A stretch of DNA of 41,358 nucleotides, from the NCBI RefSeq assembly GCF_028066395.1, contig NZ_JALCBM010000005.1:29863-71220 (forward strand). Reading direction: 5' to 3'. The DNA comes from Ruegeria sp. GTDB taxonomy: Bacteria > Pseudomonadota > Alphaproteobacteria > Rhodobacterales > Rhodobacteraceae. Below are positions 17,588-25,502 of the stretch, piece after piece (position 1 is the first letter of the stretch; every line of letters begins with the position of its first letter). The notes under the pieces were generated by a model. That model did not search any database, was not told the DNA's origin, and saw nothing but the letters and a program-made list of their open reading frames with translations. The position numbers and the translations under genes are program-made.

Positions 17588-18559
17588 TTAGCCCAGATGG
17601 GTTCGAATTTGGCGTAGCCTGTCTTTTCGCGCGCGGCGCGCGGTCAGGGCTTGGTCCATATCAACCTGTCTGAATTTCACCGGCGTATGCGGCTGCAATT
17701 GTCCGATCAGGTCCATATCTGCCGATATGATGGCACCCAGCGTGAAATACCCACCGCCCGACACCGCATCACGATGCAGCACAATCGGCTCTAACCCGCC
17801 CGGCACCTGAATCGAGCCGTAGGAGTAACACCCGTCAACGATATTCGACGGGTCGGCCCCCGCGCCAAAAGGCTGTTCCCGGTCGACAAATTCCAGCGGG
17901 CTGCCGCCTTTGAAGCGATAGCCCATGCGATCCGCCTCGGGCGCGACGGACCAGTCATCGGCGAAAAATCCCTGCTGTGCCTTTTCGGTCAGCCGGTGCC
18001 AGTATAGCCCCGGCAGGACCCGCAATTCCGCAGGCGTGCCCGGCCCGCGACGCAGGCTTTCGGGGACCGAGTATCCCGGTTCAATCGCATCGGCGTCGCC
18101 GACGGGGATCATATCTCCGGCCTGAATGGCGCGCCCCTCAATGCCGCCCAAAGCACCAATCGGATAGGTCGAGCGGCTACCAAGTGCGGGCGGCGTATCT
18201 ATTCCGCCGCTGATCGCGATATAGGCACGCGCGCCGGACTTGAGGAAATCAAAGCTGAGCGTCTGGCCCTTTTTGACAGGGAACGCCGTCCATATCGGTT
18301 GCGGGTCCCCGTCGACCTTGGGCGGTAGATCGGCCCCCGTGACGGCGACCAGAGCATCCTGCATGAATTCGATCTCGGGGCCCATGAACACCACCTCGAA
18401 CCCGGCTGCGCCTTCGGGATTTCCGACAAGCATGTTGGCACAGCGCAACGCGAACCGGTCCATTGCCCCGCCGATGGGAATTCCAAGATGAAAATAGCCG
18501 GGGCGCCCCAGATCCTGAATCGAGGTCGACAAGCCCGGAGAGAGTATCTTAAGCGTCAT
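17588..18559 (-). CDS. Biotin-dependent carboxyltransferase subunit KipA/PxpC-like
   Basis: 323 residues. The N-terminus (LKILSPGLSTSIQDLGRPG) and the GGAMDRFALRCANMLVGN segment are hallmarks of KipA/PxpC, the urea-carboxylase CT2 homologue. In PxpABC it is part of the ATP-dependent 5-oxoprolinase; in urea carboxylase the same fold transfers CO2 from biotin to an amide nitrogen. The gene overlaps the KipI-like gene by 11 bases and is last in the minus-strand order LamB, BCCP, biotin carboxylase, KipI, KipA. Because BC and BCCP genes are linked here, I favour the carboxyltransferase role. Confidence 0.93.
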   Translation of the reverse strand: MTLKILSPGLSTSIQDLGRPGYFHLGIPIGGAMDRFALRCANMLVGNPEGAAGFEVVFMGPEIEFMQDALVAVTGADLPPKVDGDPQPIWTAFPVKKGQTLSFDFLKSGARAYIAISGGIDTPPALGSRSTYPIGALGGIEGRAIQAGDMIPVGDADAIEPGYSVPESLRRGPGTPAELRVLPGLYWHRLTEKAQQGFFADDWSVAPEADRMGYRFKGGSPLEFVDREQPFGAGADPSNIVDGCYSYGSIQVPGGLEPIVLHRDAVSGGGYFTLGAIISADMDLIGQLQPHTPVKFRQVDMDQALTARRARKDRLRQIRTHLG

Positions 18560-19424
18560 TGAGGGCCTCCATCAGCTTGGCATTGGTGCCGGTCATGTCG
18601 GCGTTGAATGCATCGAGGTCGAAATCGACCTCGGCAATGCGCGGCGCGTAGGTGCCTGCTTCGACCTCGGTCAGGATGCGGTCATATTCAGCCCGGTCGA
18701 TAGGTTTCCATTTGACGATGTCGCCGGGTTTGAAAAACACCATGAAGTCGCGCAGATAGCTGACCTGCTGGGTCGGGTCGAAGATGGTCATCGGCGTGAT
18801 CCCGAACATCTGATACCCACCCGCCCCGCGCACGGAATAGATGCACGAGAAGCACCCGCCATAGCCAACCGTCTGTTTGGGCGTATCGGTGCGCGGGCGC
18901 AGGTATTTGGGCACTTGCAGCTGTTTGTCCCGCGCGACCAGTTGATACAGAAACGGCAGACCGGCCACAAATCCCACCATCGACACGAACCACGGCTGCG
19001 CGTGATGCGCCTCGATAAACGCCTCGGCGCTGTCATAGCCGTTGATCCGCGCGGCATAGTCCAGATCGGTGCCGTCGGGGTCCTGATGACGTTCACGGAA
19101 CCGCATCAGGGTCTCATGCGTCCACGGGTCCTGATAATAGACCGGAATTTCGATGATCCGCGTTTTCAGACGTTTGTCGGCATCTTCGGCCTTGTGTTCA
19201 AGGTTCCTGATCCGCTCCATCATCTGATCGGGGCTGATCACGTCAGGGTCGAACTTGACCTGAAACGACGCGTTGGCGGGGCATATTTCGGTCACCCCGT
19301 CGATGCCTGCGTCACGGACGGCGTTGCTCATCGACAGGGACTTGAAGAAAGCGTCCAGCGACATTTCATCATCCATTTCAACATAGATGTGTTCATCGCC
19401 ACCGTAGGTGTATCGTGTCTTCAC
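18549..19424 (-). CDS. Biotin-dependent carboxyltransferase subunit KipI/PxpB-like (long form)
   Basis: 291 residues, noticeably longer than ordinary PxpB/KipI (about 220). The core KipI features are visible: VSMVGFVAGLPFLYQL, PRTDTPKQTVGYGG, and GGYQMFGITPMTIFD. The segment that reads GIAGNQTGIYP in typical KipI is here GYGGCFSCIYSVRG, closer to what I remember of urea-carboxylase CT domains. The additional residues are in the N-terminal half (coiled DQMMERIRNLEHKAEDADK). Together with KipA it should form the carboxyltransferase. Substrate is probably not 5-oxoproline (inference from divergence and the extra subunits). Confidence 0.9.
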   Translation of the reverse strand: MKTRYTYGGDEHIYVEMDDEMSLDAFFKSLSMSNAVRDAGIDGVTEICPANASFQVKFDPDVISPDQMMERIRNLEHKAEDADKRLKTRIIEIPVYYQDPWTHETLMRFRERHQDPDGTDLDYAARINGYDSAEAFIEAHHAQPWFVSMVGFVAGLPFLYQLVARDKQLQVPKYLRPRTDTPKQTVGYGGCFSCIYSVRGAGGYQMFGITPMTIFDPTQQVSYLRDFMVFFKPGDIVKWKPIDRAEYDRILTEVEAGTYAPRIAEVDFDLDAFNADMTGTNAKLMEALNDA

Positions 19425-19439
19425 GGTGCGTCTCCTTGG

Positions 19440-20807
19440 TTATGGCGTCGCGCTGAGGTTGCCCGCGTCCAGCCAGGGTTCCAGCCATTGGGTGTGGATG
19501 TCATCGGCCAGCACATGGGCATCTGCGGCCAGCGCCTGATGCAGGGGAATGGTGGTCTTCAGCCCCGCCAGCGACAGATCATCCAGCGCGGTGGCCAGTT
19601 TCGCGATGGCGGCAGCGCGCGTCGGGGCATGGACGATCAGTTTGCCCAGCAGCGAGTCGTAAAAGGGTGGAATCTGATACCCTTCGTAGAGAAAGTGATC
19701 GAACCGAACGCCGTCACCTGTGGGCAGTTGCATCTGACCGACCTGACCGGGAAAGGGCATGAACTGCAGCGCCGGGTCTTCGGCATTGATGCGCACTTCG
19801 ATCGCATGCCCGCTGCGCGTGATGTCATCCTGCGTGACCGAGAGCGTCTCACCCCCCGACACTCGGATCATTTCCTGCACCAGATCCAGACCTGTGATCA
19901 TCTCGGTCACCGGGTGTTCGACCTGAATGCGGGTGTTCATTTCGATAAAGAAGAACTCATTCGTGGCACTGTCATACAGGTATTCCAGCGTGCCCGCCCC
20001 GACATAGTTCACCGACCGGGCCAGAGCTACGGCTGATGCACACAGCCTTTCGCGGGTTGCATCATCCAGACAGACCGCACCGGCCTCTTCCCACACTTTC
20101 TGGCGGCGGCGCTGCATCGAGCATTCGCGCTCAAAGCAATGGACCGCGTTTGTGCCATCGCCCAGAATCTGAACCTCGATATGGCGCGGCGATGCAATGG
20201 CGCGTTCCAGATACAGCCCGCCATCCCCAAAGGCGCCTTGCGCCTCGGCCTGCGCCTGCGGGGCCATTTGCGCCAGCTCTTCGGCAGAATGGGCAATGCG
20301 GATACCCTTGCCGCCGCCCCCGGCCGAAGCCTTGATCATCACCGGATACCCGATCTCGGCTGCTGTCGCCAAAGCGTCCTCGGGCGTTTCCACCCGACCT
20401 TGAGAGCCCGGAACAACGGGCACCCCCGCCGCCTGCGCCGCCTGACGGGCCGAGACCTTGTCGCCCATCCGGTCAATCGTGTCGGCAGATGGCCCGACAA
20501 AACGCATGCCCGCTGCCTCAACCGCACGAACGAAATTGGCGTTCTCGGCCAGAAAACCATACCCGGGATGAACGGCGTCGGCATTGCAATCGCGGGCCGC
20601 TTGCACCAACGCCTCGATATTCAGATAGGATTGTGATGCTTGCGCAGGGCCGACACAGACCGCCTCATCCGCCATGCGCACCGCCAGCATCTCGGCGTCA
20701 GCTTCGGAATGGGCCTGTATCGTGTGGATGCCCATTCCTTGCGCCGCGCGGATGATCCGAACGGCGATCTCGCCCCGGTTGGCAATGAACAAACGCTTGA
20801 TGGGCAT
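19440..20807 (-). CDS. Biotin carboxylase subunit (AccC-like)
   Basis: 455 residues, normal for single-domain biotin carboxylase. Motifs: IANRGEIAVRI at the N-terminus, HPGYGFLAEN, the ATP-grasp glycine loop KASAGGGGKGIRI, and the catalytic EMNTRIQVEHPVTE. It carboxylates biotin on the carrier protein using ATP and bicarbonate. The gene stands between BCCP (four bases upstream) and KipI (15 bases downstream), so it is dedicated to this cluster and is unlikely to be the housekeeping AccC, which normally sits with accB only. Confidence 0.95.
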   Translation of the reverse strand: MPIKRLFIANRGEIAVRIIRAAQGMGIHTIQAHSEADAEMLAVRMADEAVCVGPAQASQSYLNIEALVQAARDCNADAVHPGYGFLAENANFVRAVEAAGMRFVGPSADTIDRMGDKVSARQAAQAAGVPVVPGSQGRVETPEDALATAAEIGYPVMIKASAGGGGKGIRIAHSAEELAQMAPQAQAEAQGAFGDGGLYLERAIASPRHIEVQILGDGTNAVHCFERECSMQRRRQKVWEEAGAVCLDDATRERLCASAVALARSVNYVGAGTLEYLYDSATNEFFFIEMNTRIQVEHPVTEMITGLDLVQEMIRVSGGETLSVTQDDITRSGHAIEVRINAEDPALQFMPFPGQVGQMQLPTGDGVRFDHFLYEGYQIPPFYDSLLGKLIVHAPTRAAAIAKLATALDDLSLAGLKTTIPLHQALAADAHVLADDIHTQWLEPWLDAGNLSATP

Positions 20808-20811
20808 GGGC

Positions 20812-21048
20812 TCAGCCGTCCAGTTGCGCCAATGTCTGACCGGCTGTTACGGCGGCTTCGTTTTCCACCGAATACCCGGCGAAGGTTCCGGCGACGTCGG
20901 ATTTGATCTCGATGAAGGTTTTCATGACCTCAACCAGCCCGATCACATCCCCAACGGCCACAGCATCGCCCTTGACCTTGTAGACCGGCGCGTCGGGTGT
21001 TGCTTGCGTATAGAATGTTCCGGGCACGGGCGATTGTATCTCTGCCAT
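20812..21048 (-). CDS. Biotin carboxyl carrier protein, minimal form
   Basis: 78 residues: a free-standing biotinyl domain without the N-terminal linker of housekeeping AccB (about 150 residues). The biotinylation site is EVMKTF instead of EAMKM; the flanking lipoyl-fold glycines (GDVIG, GTFAGY) and final AGQTLAQLDG are present. I chose ATG 21048, which has AGGAGA seven bases upstream on the minus strand; a start six codons earlier gives an unlikely MHRRQR extension. It should shuttle CO2 from the biotin carboxylase to the KipI/KipA carboxyltransferase. Confidence 0.92.
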   Translation of the reverse strand: MAEIQSPVPGTFYTQATPDAPVYKVKGDAVAVGDVIGLVEVMKTFIEIKSDVAGTFAGYSVENEAAVTAGQTLAQLDG

Positions 21049-21071
21049 CCGTTGTCTCCTGTGCATGTCGA

Positions 21072-21851
21072 TTACAGCGTCGCCGCGATTTCACCGGCGG
21101 TCGCGATCTGAATTCCGTTGTCCGTCAGGCCCTTGCGAATGGCGCGCCCCATCTCAAGCGCGCCGGGGGTGTCCGAATGAAAGCAGATCGATTCAAACGC
21201 GATCTCCAGCTCGTCCCCTTCCACAGTGGTAACTTTGCCGGTCTTGCAGGCCTTGACGCATTTCTCGGCGACCTGCGCTGGATCGGGGCGCCCGACCTGC
21301 CGGGCAAACACAATCGAGCCAGAGTTGTCATAATCCCGGTCGGCGAAAAATTCGCGGATCACGGGGTGGCCCACGCGTTTTGCAGCAGAGTATGTTTTGG
21401 ACATCCCCATGCAAAACAGCAGGGCATCGGGGCTGATGACCTGCAACGTGTCAACCAGCGCCTGAGACAAGTCCTCATTTACCGCCGCTTCCATGTAAAG
21501 CGCGCCGTGCAGTTTCACATGCTGCAGCGGCACGCCGTGGCGCCGCCCGAATTCGCGGATTGCCCCGACCTGATAGACCACATCGTTGATCAATTCAGCC
21601 GGGTTCATGTTGATGTAGCGGCGACCAAACCCCCTGAGGTCGAGATATCCGGGATGCGCCCCAAGACCCACACCATGGGTCTGTGCCAGCTTCGCCATCC
21701 GGTCCATGGAATTCGGATCGCCTGCATGGAACCCGGCCGCGATATTGGCAGAGCTGATGACGTCCATGATCTTGTCCTCGGGTGCATCACCCAGCACCCA
21801 ATGGCCAAACCCTTCGCCCATATCGCAGTTCAGATCGACGATCGTCCGCAT
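21072..21851 (-). CDS. LamB/YcsF (PxpA-like) family protein
   Basis: 259 residues. The [13 protein letters not shown]-terminus, [26 protein letters not shown], and KLHGALY motifs define LamB/YcsF, the deacetylase-fold subunit that in PxpABC completes 5-oxoproline hydrolysis. It would hydrolyse the activated (carboxylated or phosphorylated) substrate. ATG 21851 was chosen over a TTG 33 bases upstream because VDLNCDMG is then placed near residue 4, as in relatives. It is the first gene of the minus-strand operon, divergent from the LysR regulator at 21974. Confidence 0.94.
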   Translation of the reverse strand: MRTIVDLNCDMGEGFGHWVLGDAPEDKIMDVISSANIAAGFHAGDPNSMDRMAKLAQTHGVGLGAHPGYLDLRGFGRRYINMNPAELINDVVYQVGAIREFGRRHGVPLQHVKLHGALYMEAAVNEDLSQALVDTLQVISPDALLFCMGMSKTYSAAKRVGHPVIREFFADRDYDNSGSIVFARQVGRPDPAQVAEKCVKACKTGKVTTVEGDELEIAFESICFHSDTPGALEMGRAIRKGLTDNGIQIATAGEIAATL

Positions 21852-21893
21852 GCGCCAAGCCCTCTGTTTCAAACCGCAGGGCAATCATTGGCA

Positions 21894-21916
21894 TTTCTTA
21901 GAAAATTGATATTTCT
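21894..21916. promoter_or_regulatory. TTTCT/AGAAA triple half-site, candidate LysR operator
   Basis: In the divergent pxpA-like/lysR gap, TTTCT (21894-21898), T, AGAAA (21900-21904), seven bases, then TTTCT (21912-21916). The first pair is a perfect inverted repeat, and AGAAA-N7-TTTCT forms another. Multiple symmetric half-sites in a divergent promoter are typical of LysR-type control. Confidence 0.45.
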
Positions 21917-21973
21917 TTTTTTTGCTCATGTATTATCACAAAAACAGATGATGATTGCACGGGTGCCGGGGCC

Positions 21974-22876
21974 ATGAATTTCAAACACTTGAAGTATTTC
22001 GTTGCCACGGCTGAAACCGGACAGGTCAGCCGGGCGGCAAAGCTTTTGTCGATCTCACAATCCGCCGTCACCAGTGCCATTCGCGAGCTTGAGGCCATTC
22101 TTGGCGCAACGCTTTTCGCCCGTCGCGCGCAGGGTATGGAGATGACTGAGGCCGGGCAGCAATTCCTGCACTCTGCACGGGACATTCTTGAACGGCTTGA
22201 CGCGGCACGCGTGTTGGATCAGCGGGATTCCAACATGTCGGGGGTGATCAGGATGGCGGCGACCTACACGGTTATCGGCTATTTTCTACCCTACCATCTG
22301 GGCCGCCTGACCCAGCTTTATCCGGGGCTGGACATTCAGATCGTCGAACTGAATCGCCAAAGCATCGAACAGCAACTGCAGTCCGGTCAAATCGACATGG
22401 CGGTGGCGCTGACCTCGAACATTCAGAACCCGATGATCGAGACGGTGACTTTGCTCAATTCGCAACGCAGGCTTTGGGTGCCTGCGGGTCATCCGCTGGG
22501 TAATCAGGATCGGGTCGCATTGCAGGATATCGCGCAAGAGCCGTATGTCATGCTGACAGTGGACGAGGCGGCGCATACCAGCATGAAATACTGGAATGCG
22601 CATAACTGCGCGCCTGACATAAAGCTGCGCACCTCATCGGTCGAGGCGGTCCGCTCCATGGTTGCGAACGGCCATGGCGTGACGATCCTGTCGGACATGG
22701 TGTATCGCCCCTGGTCGCTTGAGGGTCGGCGGATCGAAACCGTCCAGACCACTGTCGCCATCCCGACCATGGATGTCGGCATGGCGTTTCGCAAACAGGC
22801 GCATTTGTCAGACGCGACGCGGGTGCTGCGGGATTACTTCACCAATTCATTCCTGTTGCCCAAGCCCGCATTCTGA
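21974..22876 (+). CDS. LysR-family transcriptional regulator
   Basis: 300 residues. The N-terminal HTH is standard (LKYFVATAETGQVSRAAKLL, SQSAVTSAIRELE, LFARRAQGMEMTEAGQQFL), followed by the two-lobed effector domain (from about residue 90). Divergent transcription from the LamB/biotin-carboxylase operon suggests it activates that operon, and perhaps the AEC transporter 34 bases downstream, in response to the substrate. The gene carries no sign of damage. Confidence 0.93.
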   Translation: MNFKHLKYFVATAETGQVSRAAKLLSISQSAVTSAIRELEAILGATLFARRAQGMEMTEAGQQFLHSARDILERLDAARVLDQRDSNMSGVIRMAATYTVIGYFLPYHLGRLTQLYPGLDIQIVELNRQSIEQQLQSGQIDMAVALTSNIQNPMIETVTLLNSQRRLWVPAGHPLGNQDRVALQDIAQEPYVMLTVDEAAHTSMKYWNAHNCAPDIKLRTSSVEAVRSMVANGHGVTILSDMVYRPWSLEGRRIETVQTTVAIPTMDVGMAFRKQAHLSDATRVLRDYFTNSFLLPKPAF

Positions 22877-22910
22877 CGCCGCTTGCAGTCTGTCGCTTTT
22901 CTTGCAACCA

Positions 22911-23834
22911 ATGCTGGCAATGATTGTTGGCCTCGGGCTTGTCGCGCCCTTCTTCGTCTATATTCTGGCAGGCGTTGTCGCCGAGAAACTGCTCAGGCAT
23001 TCTGCCGAGGGGCAGAAATGGCTGGACGCGTTCGTGTTTTACATCGCCCTCCCGGCCTTGCTGTTTCAATCGGTTCGTACGCTTCCGGACGGGACCTCTG
23101 ACATTGTCGGCTTTCTGATCCTCACCACGATGGCGACTGGGCTTATGTTCCTGTTCGGATGGGGCGTCGGTCGTTTTGCCAAATCCGGTGATCACGCTGC
23201 CGTCTACGGCCTGTCCGCCAGTTACTCCAATATCGGCTACATGGGCCCGACATTGACCGTTGCCGTCCTGGGTCCCACGGCAGGTGCCCCGGCGGCCTTT
23301 ATCTTTTGCGCGGATGTCTTGCTGATCTTCTCGATCTGGCCCGCCATGATCCGCGCCGAAGGGTTTTCGGTTCGGGGGCTAGTTGGGTCCTTGGGGAAGG
23401 TCATTCAGCACCCGTTCATTCTGGCCACTTTGGCCGGGCTTGTGTTTGCCGCCAGTGGCTTGACCATGCCCGACTTTATCAACACGCCGCTGGACGGCTT
23501 TCGTAACGCCGCAGCCCCTGCGGCATTGTTCTCGCTGGGTCTGACCCTGTCCCGTCGCACGGCAAACCATCTTGAGATACCGCTGAGCGTGTGTCTTGTC
23601 GGGAAGCTTGTGCTGCACCCGTTGCTTGTGGCTGGCCTGTTCGTGATCTTTGGCGGGTTTGATCCCATCTGGATTGCCACGGCGATCATAATGGGCGGCC
23701 TTCCACCGGCAGCCAATGTCTACGTAATGGCCCGGGCCGAAGGCATCAGCACGGAATTGGCTGCACGCGCCGTGTTTTTCGGAACAGCTTTGTCTGCTGT
23801 GACCTTACCCGTCATCATCGCCATTCTGGGGTGA
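22911..23834 (+). CDS. AEC-family transporter (auxin efflux carrier type)
   Basis: 307 residues with about ten membrane segments in two five-helix halves. Signatures include YILAGVVAEKLLR, YSNIGYMGPTL (the crossover Asn-Gly region of the first half), and GGLPPAANVYVMA (the equivalent in the second half). AEC proteins carry organic acids such as malate or malonate and, in plants, auxin. I used ATG 22911, just after the LysR gene; a start nine bases later is also possible. Co-orientation with the LysR gene suggests a role in moving the substrate or product of the LamB/biotin-carboxylase pathway. Confidence 0.9.
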   Translation: MLAMIVGLGLVAPFFVYILAGVVAEKLLRHSAEGQKWLDAFVFYIALPALLFQSVRTLPDGTSDIVGFLILTTMATGLMFLFGWGVGRFAKSGDHAAVYGLSASYSNIGYMGPTLTVAVLGPTAGAPAAFIFCADVLLIFSIWPAMIRAEGFSVRGLVGSLGKVIQHPFILATLAGLVFAASGLTMPDFINTPLDGFRNAAAPAALFSLGLTLSRRTANHLEIPLSVCLVGKLVLHPLLVAGLFVIFGGFDPIWIATAIIMGGLPPAANVYVMARAEGISTELAARAVFFGTALSAVTLPVIIAILG

Positions 23835-23859
23835 TGACTATTTACTGAATAACACAGTT

Positions 23860-24190
23860 TTGGGGCCAATCCCGGCCGCTGATGGATCGGATTTCAGAGG
23901 CATCAATCCACGCCGGGCGCCCGGATTTTGCAGCTGCATTCACAAGGTGTAAATCGGCGCAATGCCTTTAGATGTCGGGTGAAATTTCAAGCGCGGGGAA
24001 CGTCTGAAAGGTGGTCATGCATTGGGCGCTGACCACCTTTCACACGCGTCTGATTGATCGGGCCGTTCATGCGTTTCACCCGCCCATCGGGTCCAGGGCT
24101 GGGGTTCGCCATTGTGGCCAAAAGCAAGCTGATTCCAGACGCAGTGAGGGGGTTGGCCTGACCCGGATGCGATGCTTGAAACGGGTCGGC
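23860..24190 (-). pseudogene. Decayed IS481-type transposase, C-terminal remnant
   Basis: Read on the minus strand from about 24190 to 23860, the translation matches the end of IS481-type integrase-core transposases as I remember them: DGRVKRMNGPI for the NGQVERMNRTI motif, HLSDV for HLADF, then NFTRHLKALRRFTPCE, CKIRAP, and NPIHQRPGL for DPIHQMPGL. Several in-frame stops interrupt it (after DVPRA, GVD and CL), and the catalytic Glu of the VERMN motif has become Lys. Only the last third survives. It is a fossil, not an active element, and shows a past insertion between the AEC and binding-protein genes. Confidence 0.75.
24005..24042. repeat. Perfect 13-base inverted repeat
   Basis: TGAAAGGTGGTCA (24005-24017) and TGACCACCTTTCA (24030-24042) are exact complements separated by 12 bases. 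It lies inside the IS481 remnant, so it did not arise as a terminal repeat of that element. It could act as a terminator hairpin for the AEC transcript although no T-tract follows, or be a protein-binding site. Confidence 0.7.
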
Positions 24191-24312
24191 GCTGTCAAAA
24201 ACTTCGCAACAAAGTCTTGCAATGCTTCCAGTTTGAGACTTCACTTTAACAACAATGTGGCGCAATCGGCGACAAAGTCGTCGTTTTTACCGCTTTGACG
24301 CCGAATTGAAAA

Positions 24313-24327
24313 CGTCATCATCTGACG
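24313..24327. promoter_or_regulatory. CGTCA-N5-TGACG inverted repeat before binding-protein operon
   Basis: Perfect 5-base arms with a 5-base spacer, 33 bases upstream of the GTG start at 24361 and next to a possible -35 hexamer. Position suits a repressor operator. Symmetry is the only evidence. Confidence 0.35.
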
Positions 24328-24360
24328 ATTAAGAAAGAATATTACAACAAGGAGACGGAA

Positions 24361-25482
24361 GTGGCACAAAAATTATCCGCAAAAATGGTTCTTCTTGCTG
24401 CGGTTGCAATAGTCGGACTGACGCCCACCCCCTCAAGCGCGCATTCCGATCTGACCCTCGTCAACTTTGGAGGCAGCGCAGCGCGGGCGCAGATGCTGGC
24501 GCTGCTGCGGCCGTGGGAGAAAGAAACCGGCTCGTACGCGACGATGGAGGAATATAACGGCGGTGCCGCCGGTATTGCCGAGATACGCCGTCAGGTCGAA
24601 GCAGCCAATGTCACCTGGGATGTGGTTGATATGGAATATTCCGACCTGATCCAGGCCTGTGACGAAGGGTTGCTGGAAAAGATCGATATGGGTAGCCTGC
24701 CAGCCGCCGGTGATGGCACCGCCGCCAGTGACGATTTCCGCGACGGCGCGCTGCATGAATGCGGTGTCGGCAATCTGATCTGGTCGACCGTCTATGCCTT
24801 TAACGGAGACCAATTCGCCTTTCCGCCCTCGACAATTGCGGATTTCTTTAACACCGAAAGTTTCCCGGGCAAACGCGGCGTCCGCCGCGATCCGCGCGGC
24901 ATACTCGAATGGGCACTGATCGCCGATGGTGTCGCAACCGCACAGGTTTATGAGGTGCTGGGCACGCCCGACGGGCTGGATCGCGCTTTCGACAAGCTGG
25001 CCAGCATCCGGTCAGAGATCGTCTGGTGGGAACGTGGCCCTCAGCCCGCCCAACTTCTGGAGGACGAAGCGGTTTCGATGAGCATGGCCTGGAACGGACG
25101 TCTGTTCCGCCCGATCGTCGAGGAGGGGCGCGACATTCGCATCGTATGGGACGGTCAGATCTGGGAATATGATCTTTTCGCCATTCCCAAGGGCGCGCGC
25201 AATCTGGAAGCCGCAAAGGATTTCATTCGCTACGCGACCAGCACCGACAAGCTGGCCGAATGGACCACTTACATCTCTTACGGGCCCGCGCGCAAATCCT
25301 CTGCGGCAAAGGTCTCGCCCGAGATGGAGCCGCTGCTGCCCACGAGCGAAGCCAATCTTGGCAACGCCCTGCGCTTTGATTCCGGTTGGTGGGCCGAGAA
25401 TATCGACCGTATCCGACCCCGTTTTGATCGCCTGACCTCGCCCGACTTCGGGACCGAGGGTGCACAAAGCGGTCGTTTCTGA
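24361..25482 (+). CDS. PotD-like periplasmic binding protein (orphan)
   Basis: 373 residues from a GTG start preceded by AAGGAGA (24349-24355). A Sec signal peptide is clear: KMVLLAAVAIVGLTPTPSSAHS, cleavage near residue 28. The mature part has spermidine/putrescine-binding-type features (VNFGGSAARAQ, WDVVDMEYSDL, YGPARKSS). No permease or ATPase accompanies it; the next gene, 20 bases on, is a BCCT secondary transporter. It may feed ATPase/permease subunits elsewhere, or buffer ligand in the periplasm. It is distinct in sequence from the 11533 protein. Confidence 0.92.
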   Translation: MAQKLSAKMVLLAAVAIVGLTPTPSSAHSDLTLVNFGGSAARAQMLALLRPWEKETGSYATMEEYNGGAAGIAEIRRQVEAANVTWDVVDMEYSDLIQACDEGLLEKIDMGSLPAAGDGTAASDDFRDGALHECGVGNLIWSTVYAFNGDQFAFPPSTIADFFNTESFPGKRGVRRDPRGILEWALIADGVATAQVYEVLGTPDGLDRAFDKLASIRSEIVWWERGPQPAQLLEDEAVSMSMAWNGRLFRPIVEEGRDIRIVWDGQIWEYDLFAIPKGARNLEAAKDFIRYATSTDKLAEWTTYISYGPARKSSAAKVSPEMEPLLPTSEANLGNALRFDSGWWAENIDRIRPRFDRLTSPDFGTEGAQSGRF

Positions 25483-25502
25483 CGCCAAAATCGGAGAAGA
25501 TT

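Larger units (their letters stand above)
23835..24360. other. Gene-free region between AEC gene and binding protein
   Basis: 526 bases containing no intact gene. The first two thirds hold the IS481 remnant and the 13-base inverted repeat. The last 170 bases are AT-rich and must carry the promoter for the 24361 operon. TTGAAA at 24306-24311 is a possible -35 box but the -10 box is unclear. Confidence 0.6.

Noticed and set aside
18915..20036. 373-residue plus-strand open frame opposite the KipI-like and biotin carboxylase genes
   Set aside because: Spans across two well-supported minus-strand genes; no motif or ribosome site.
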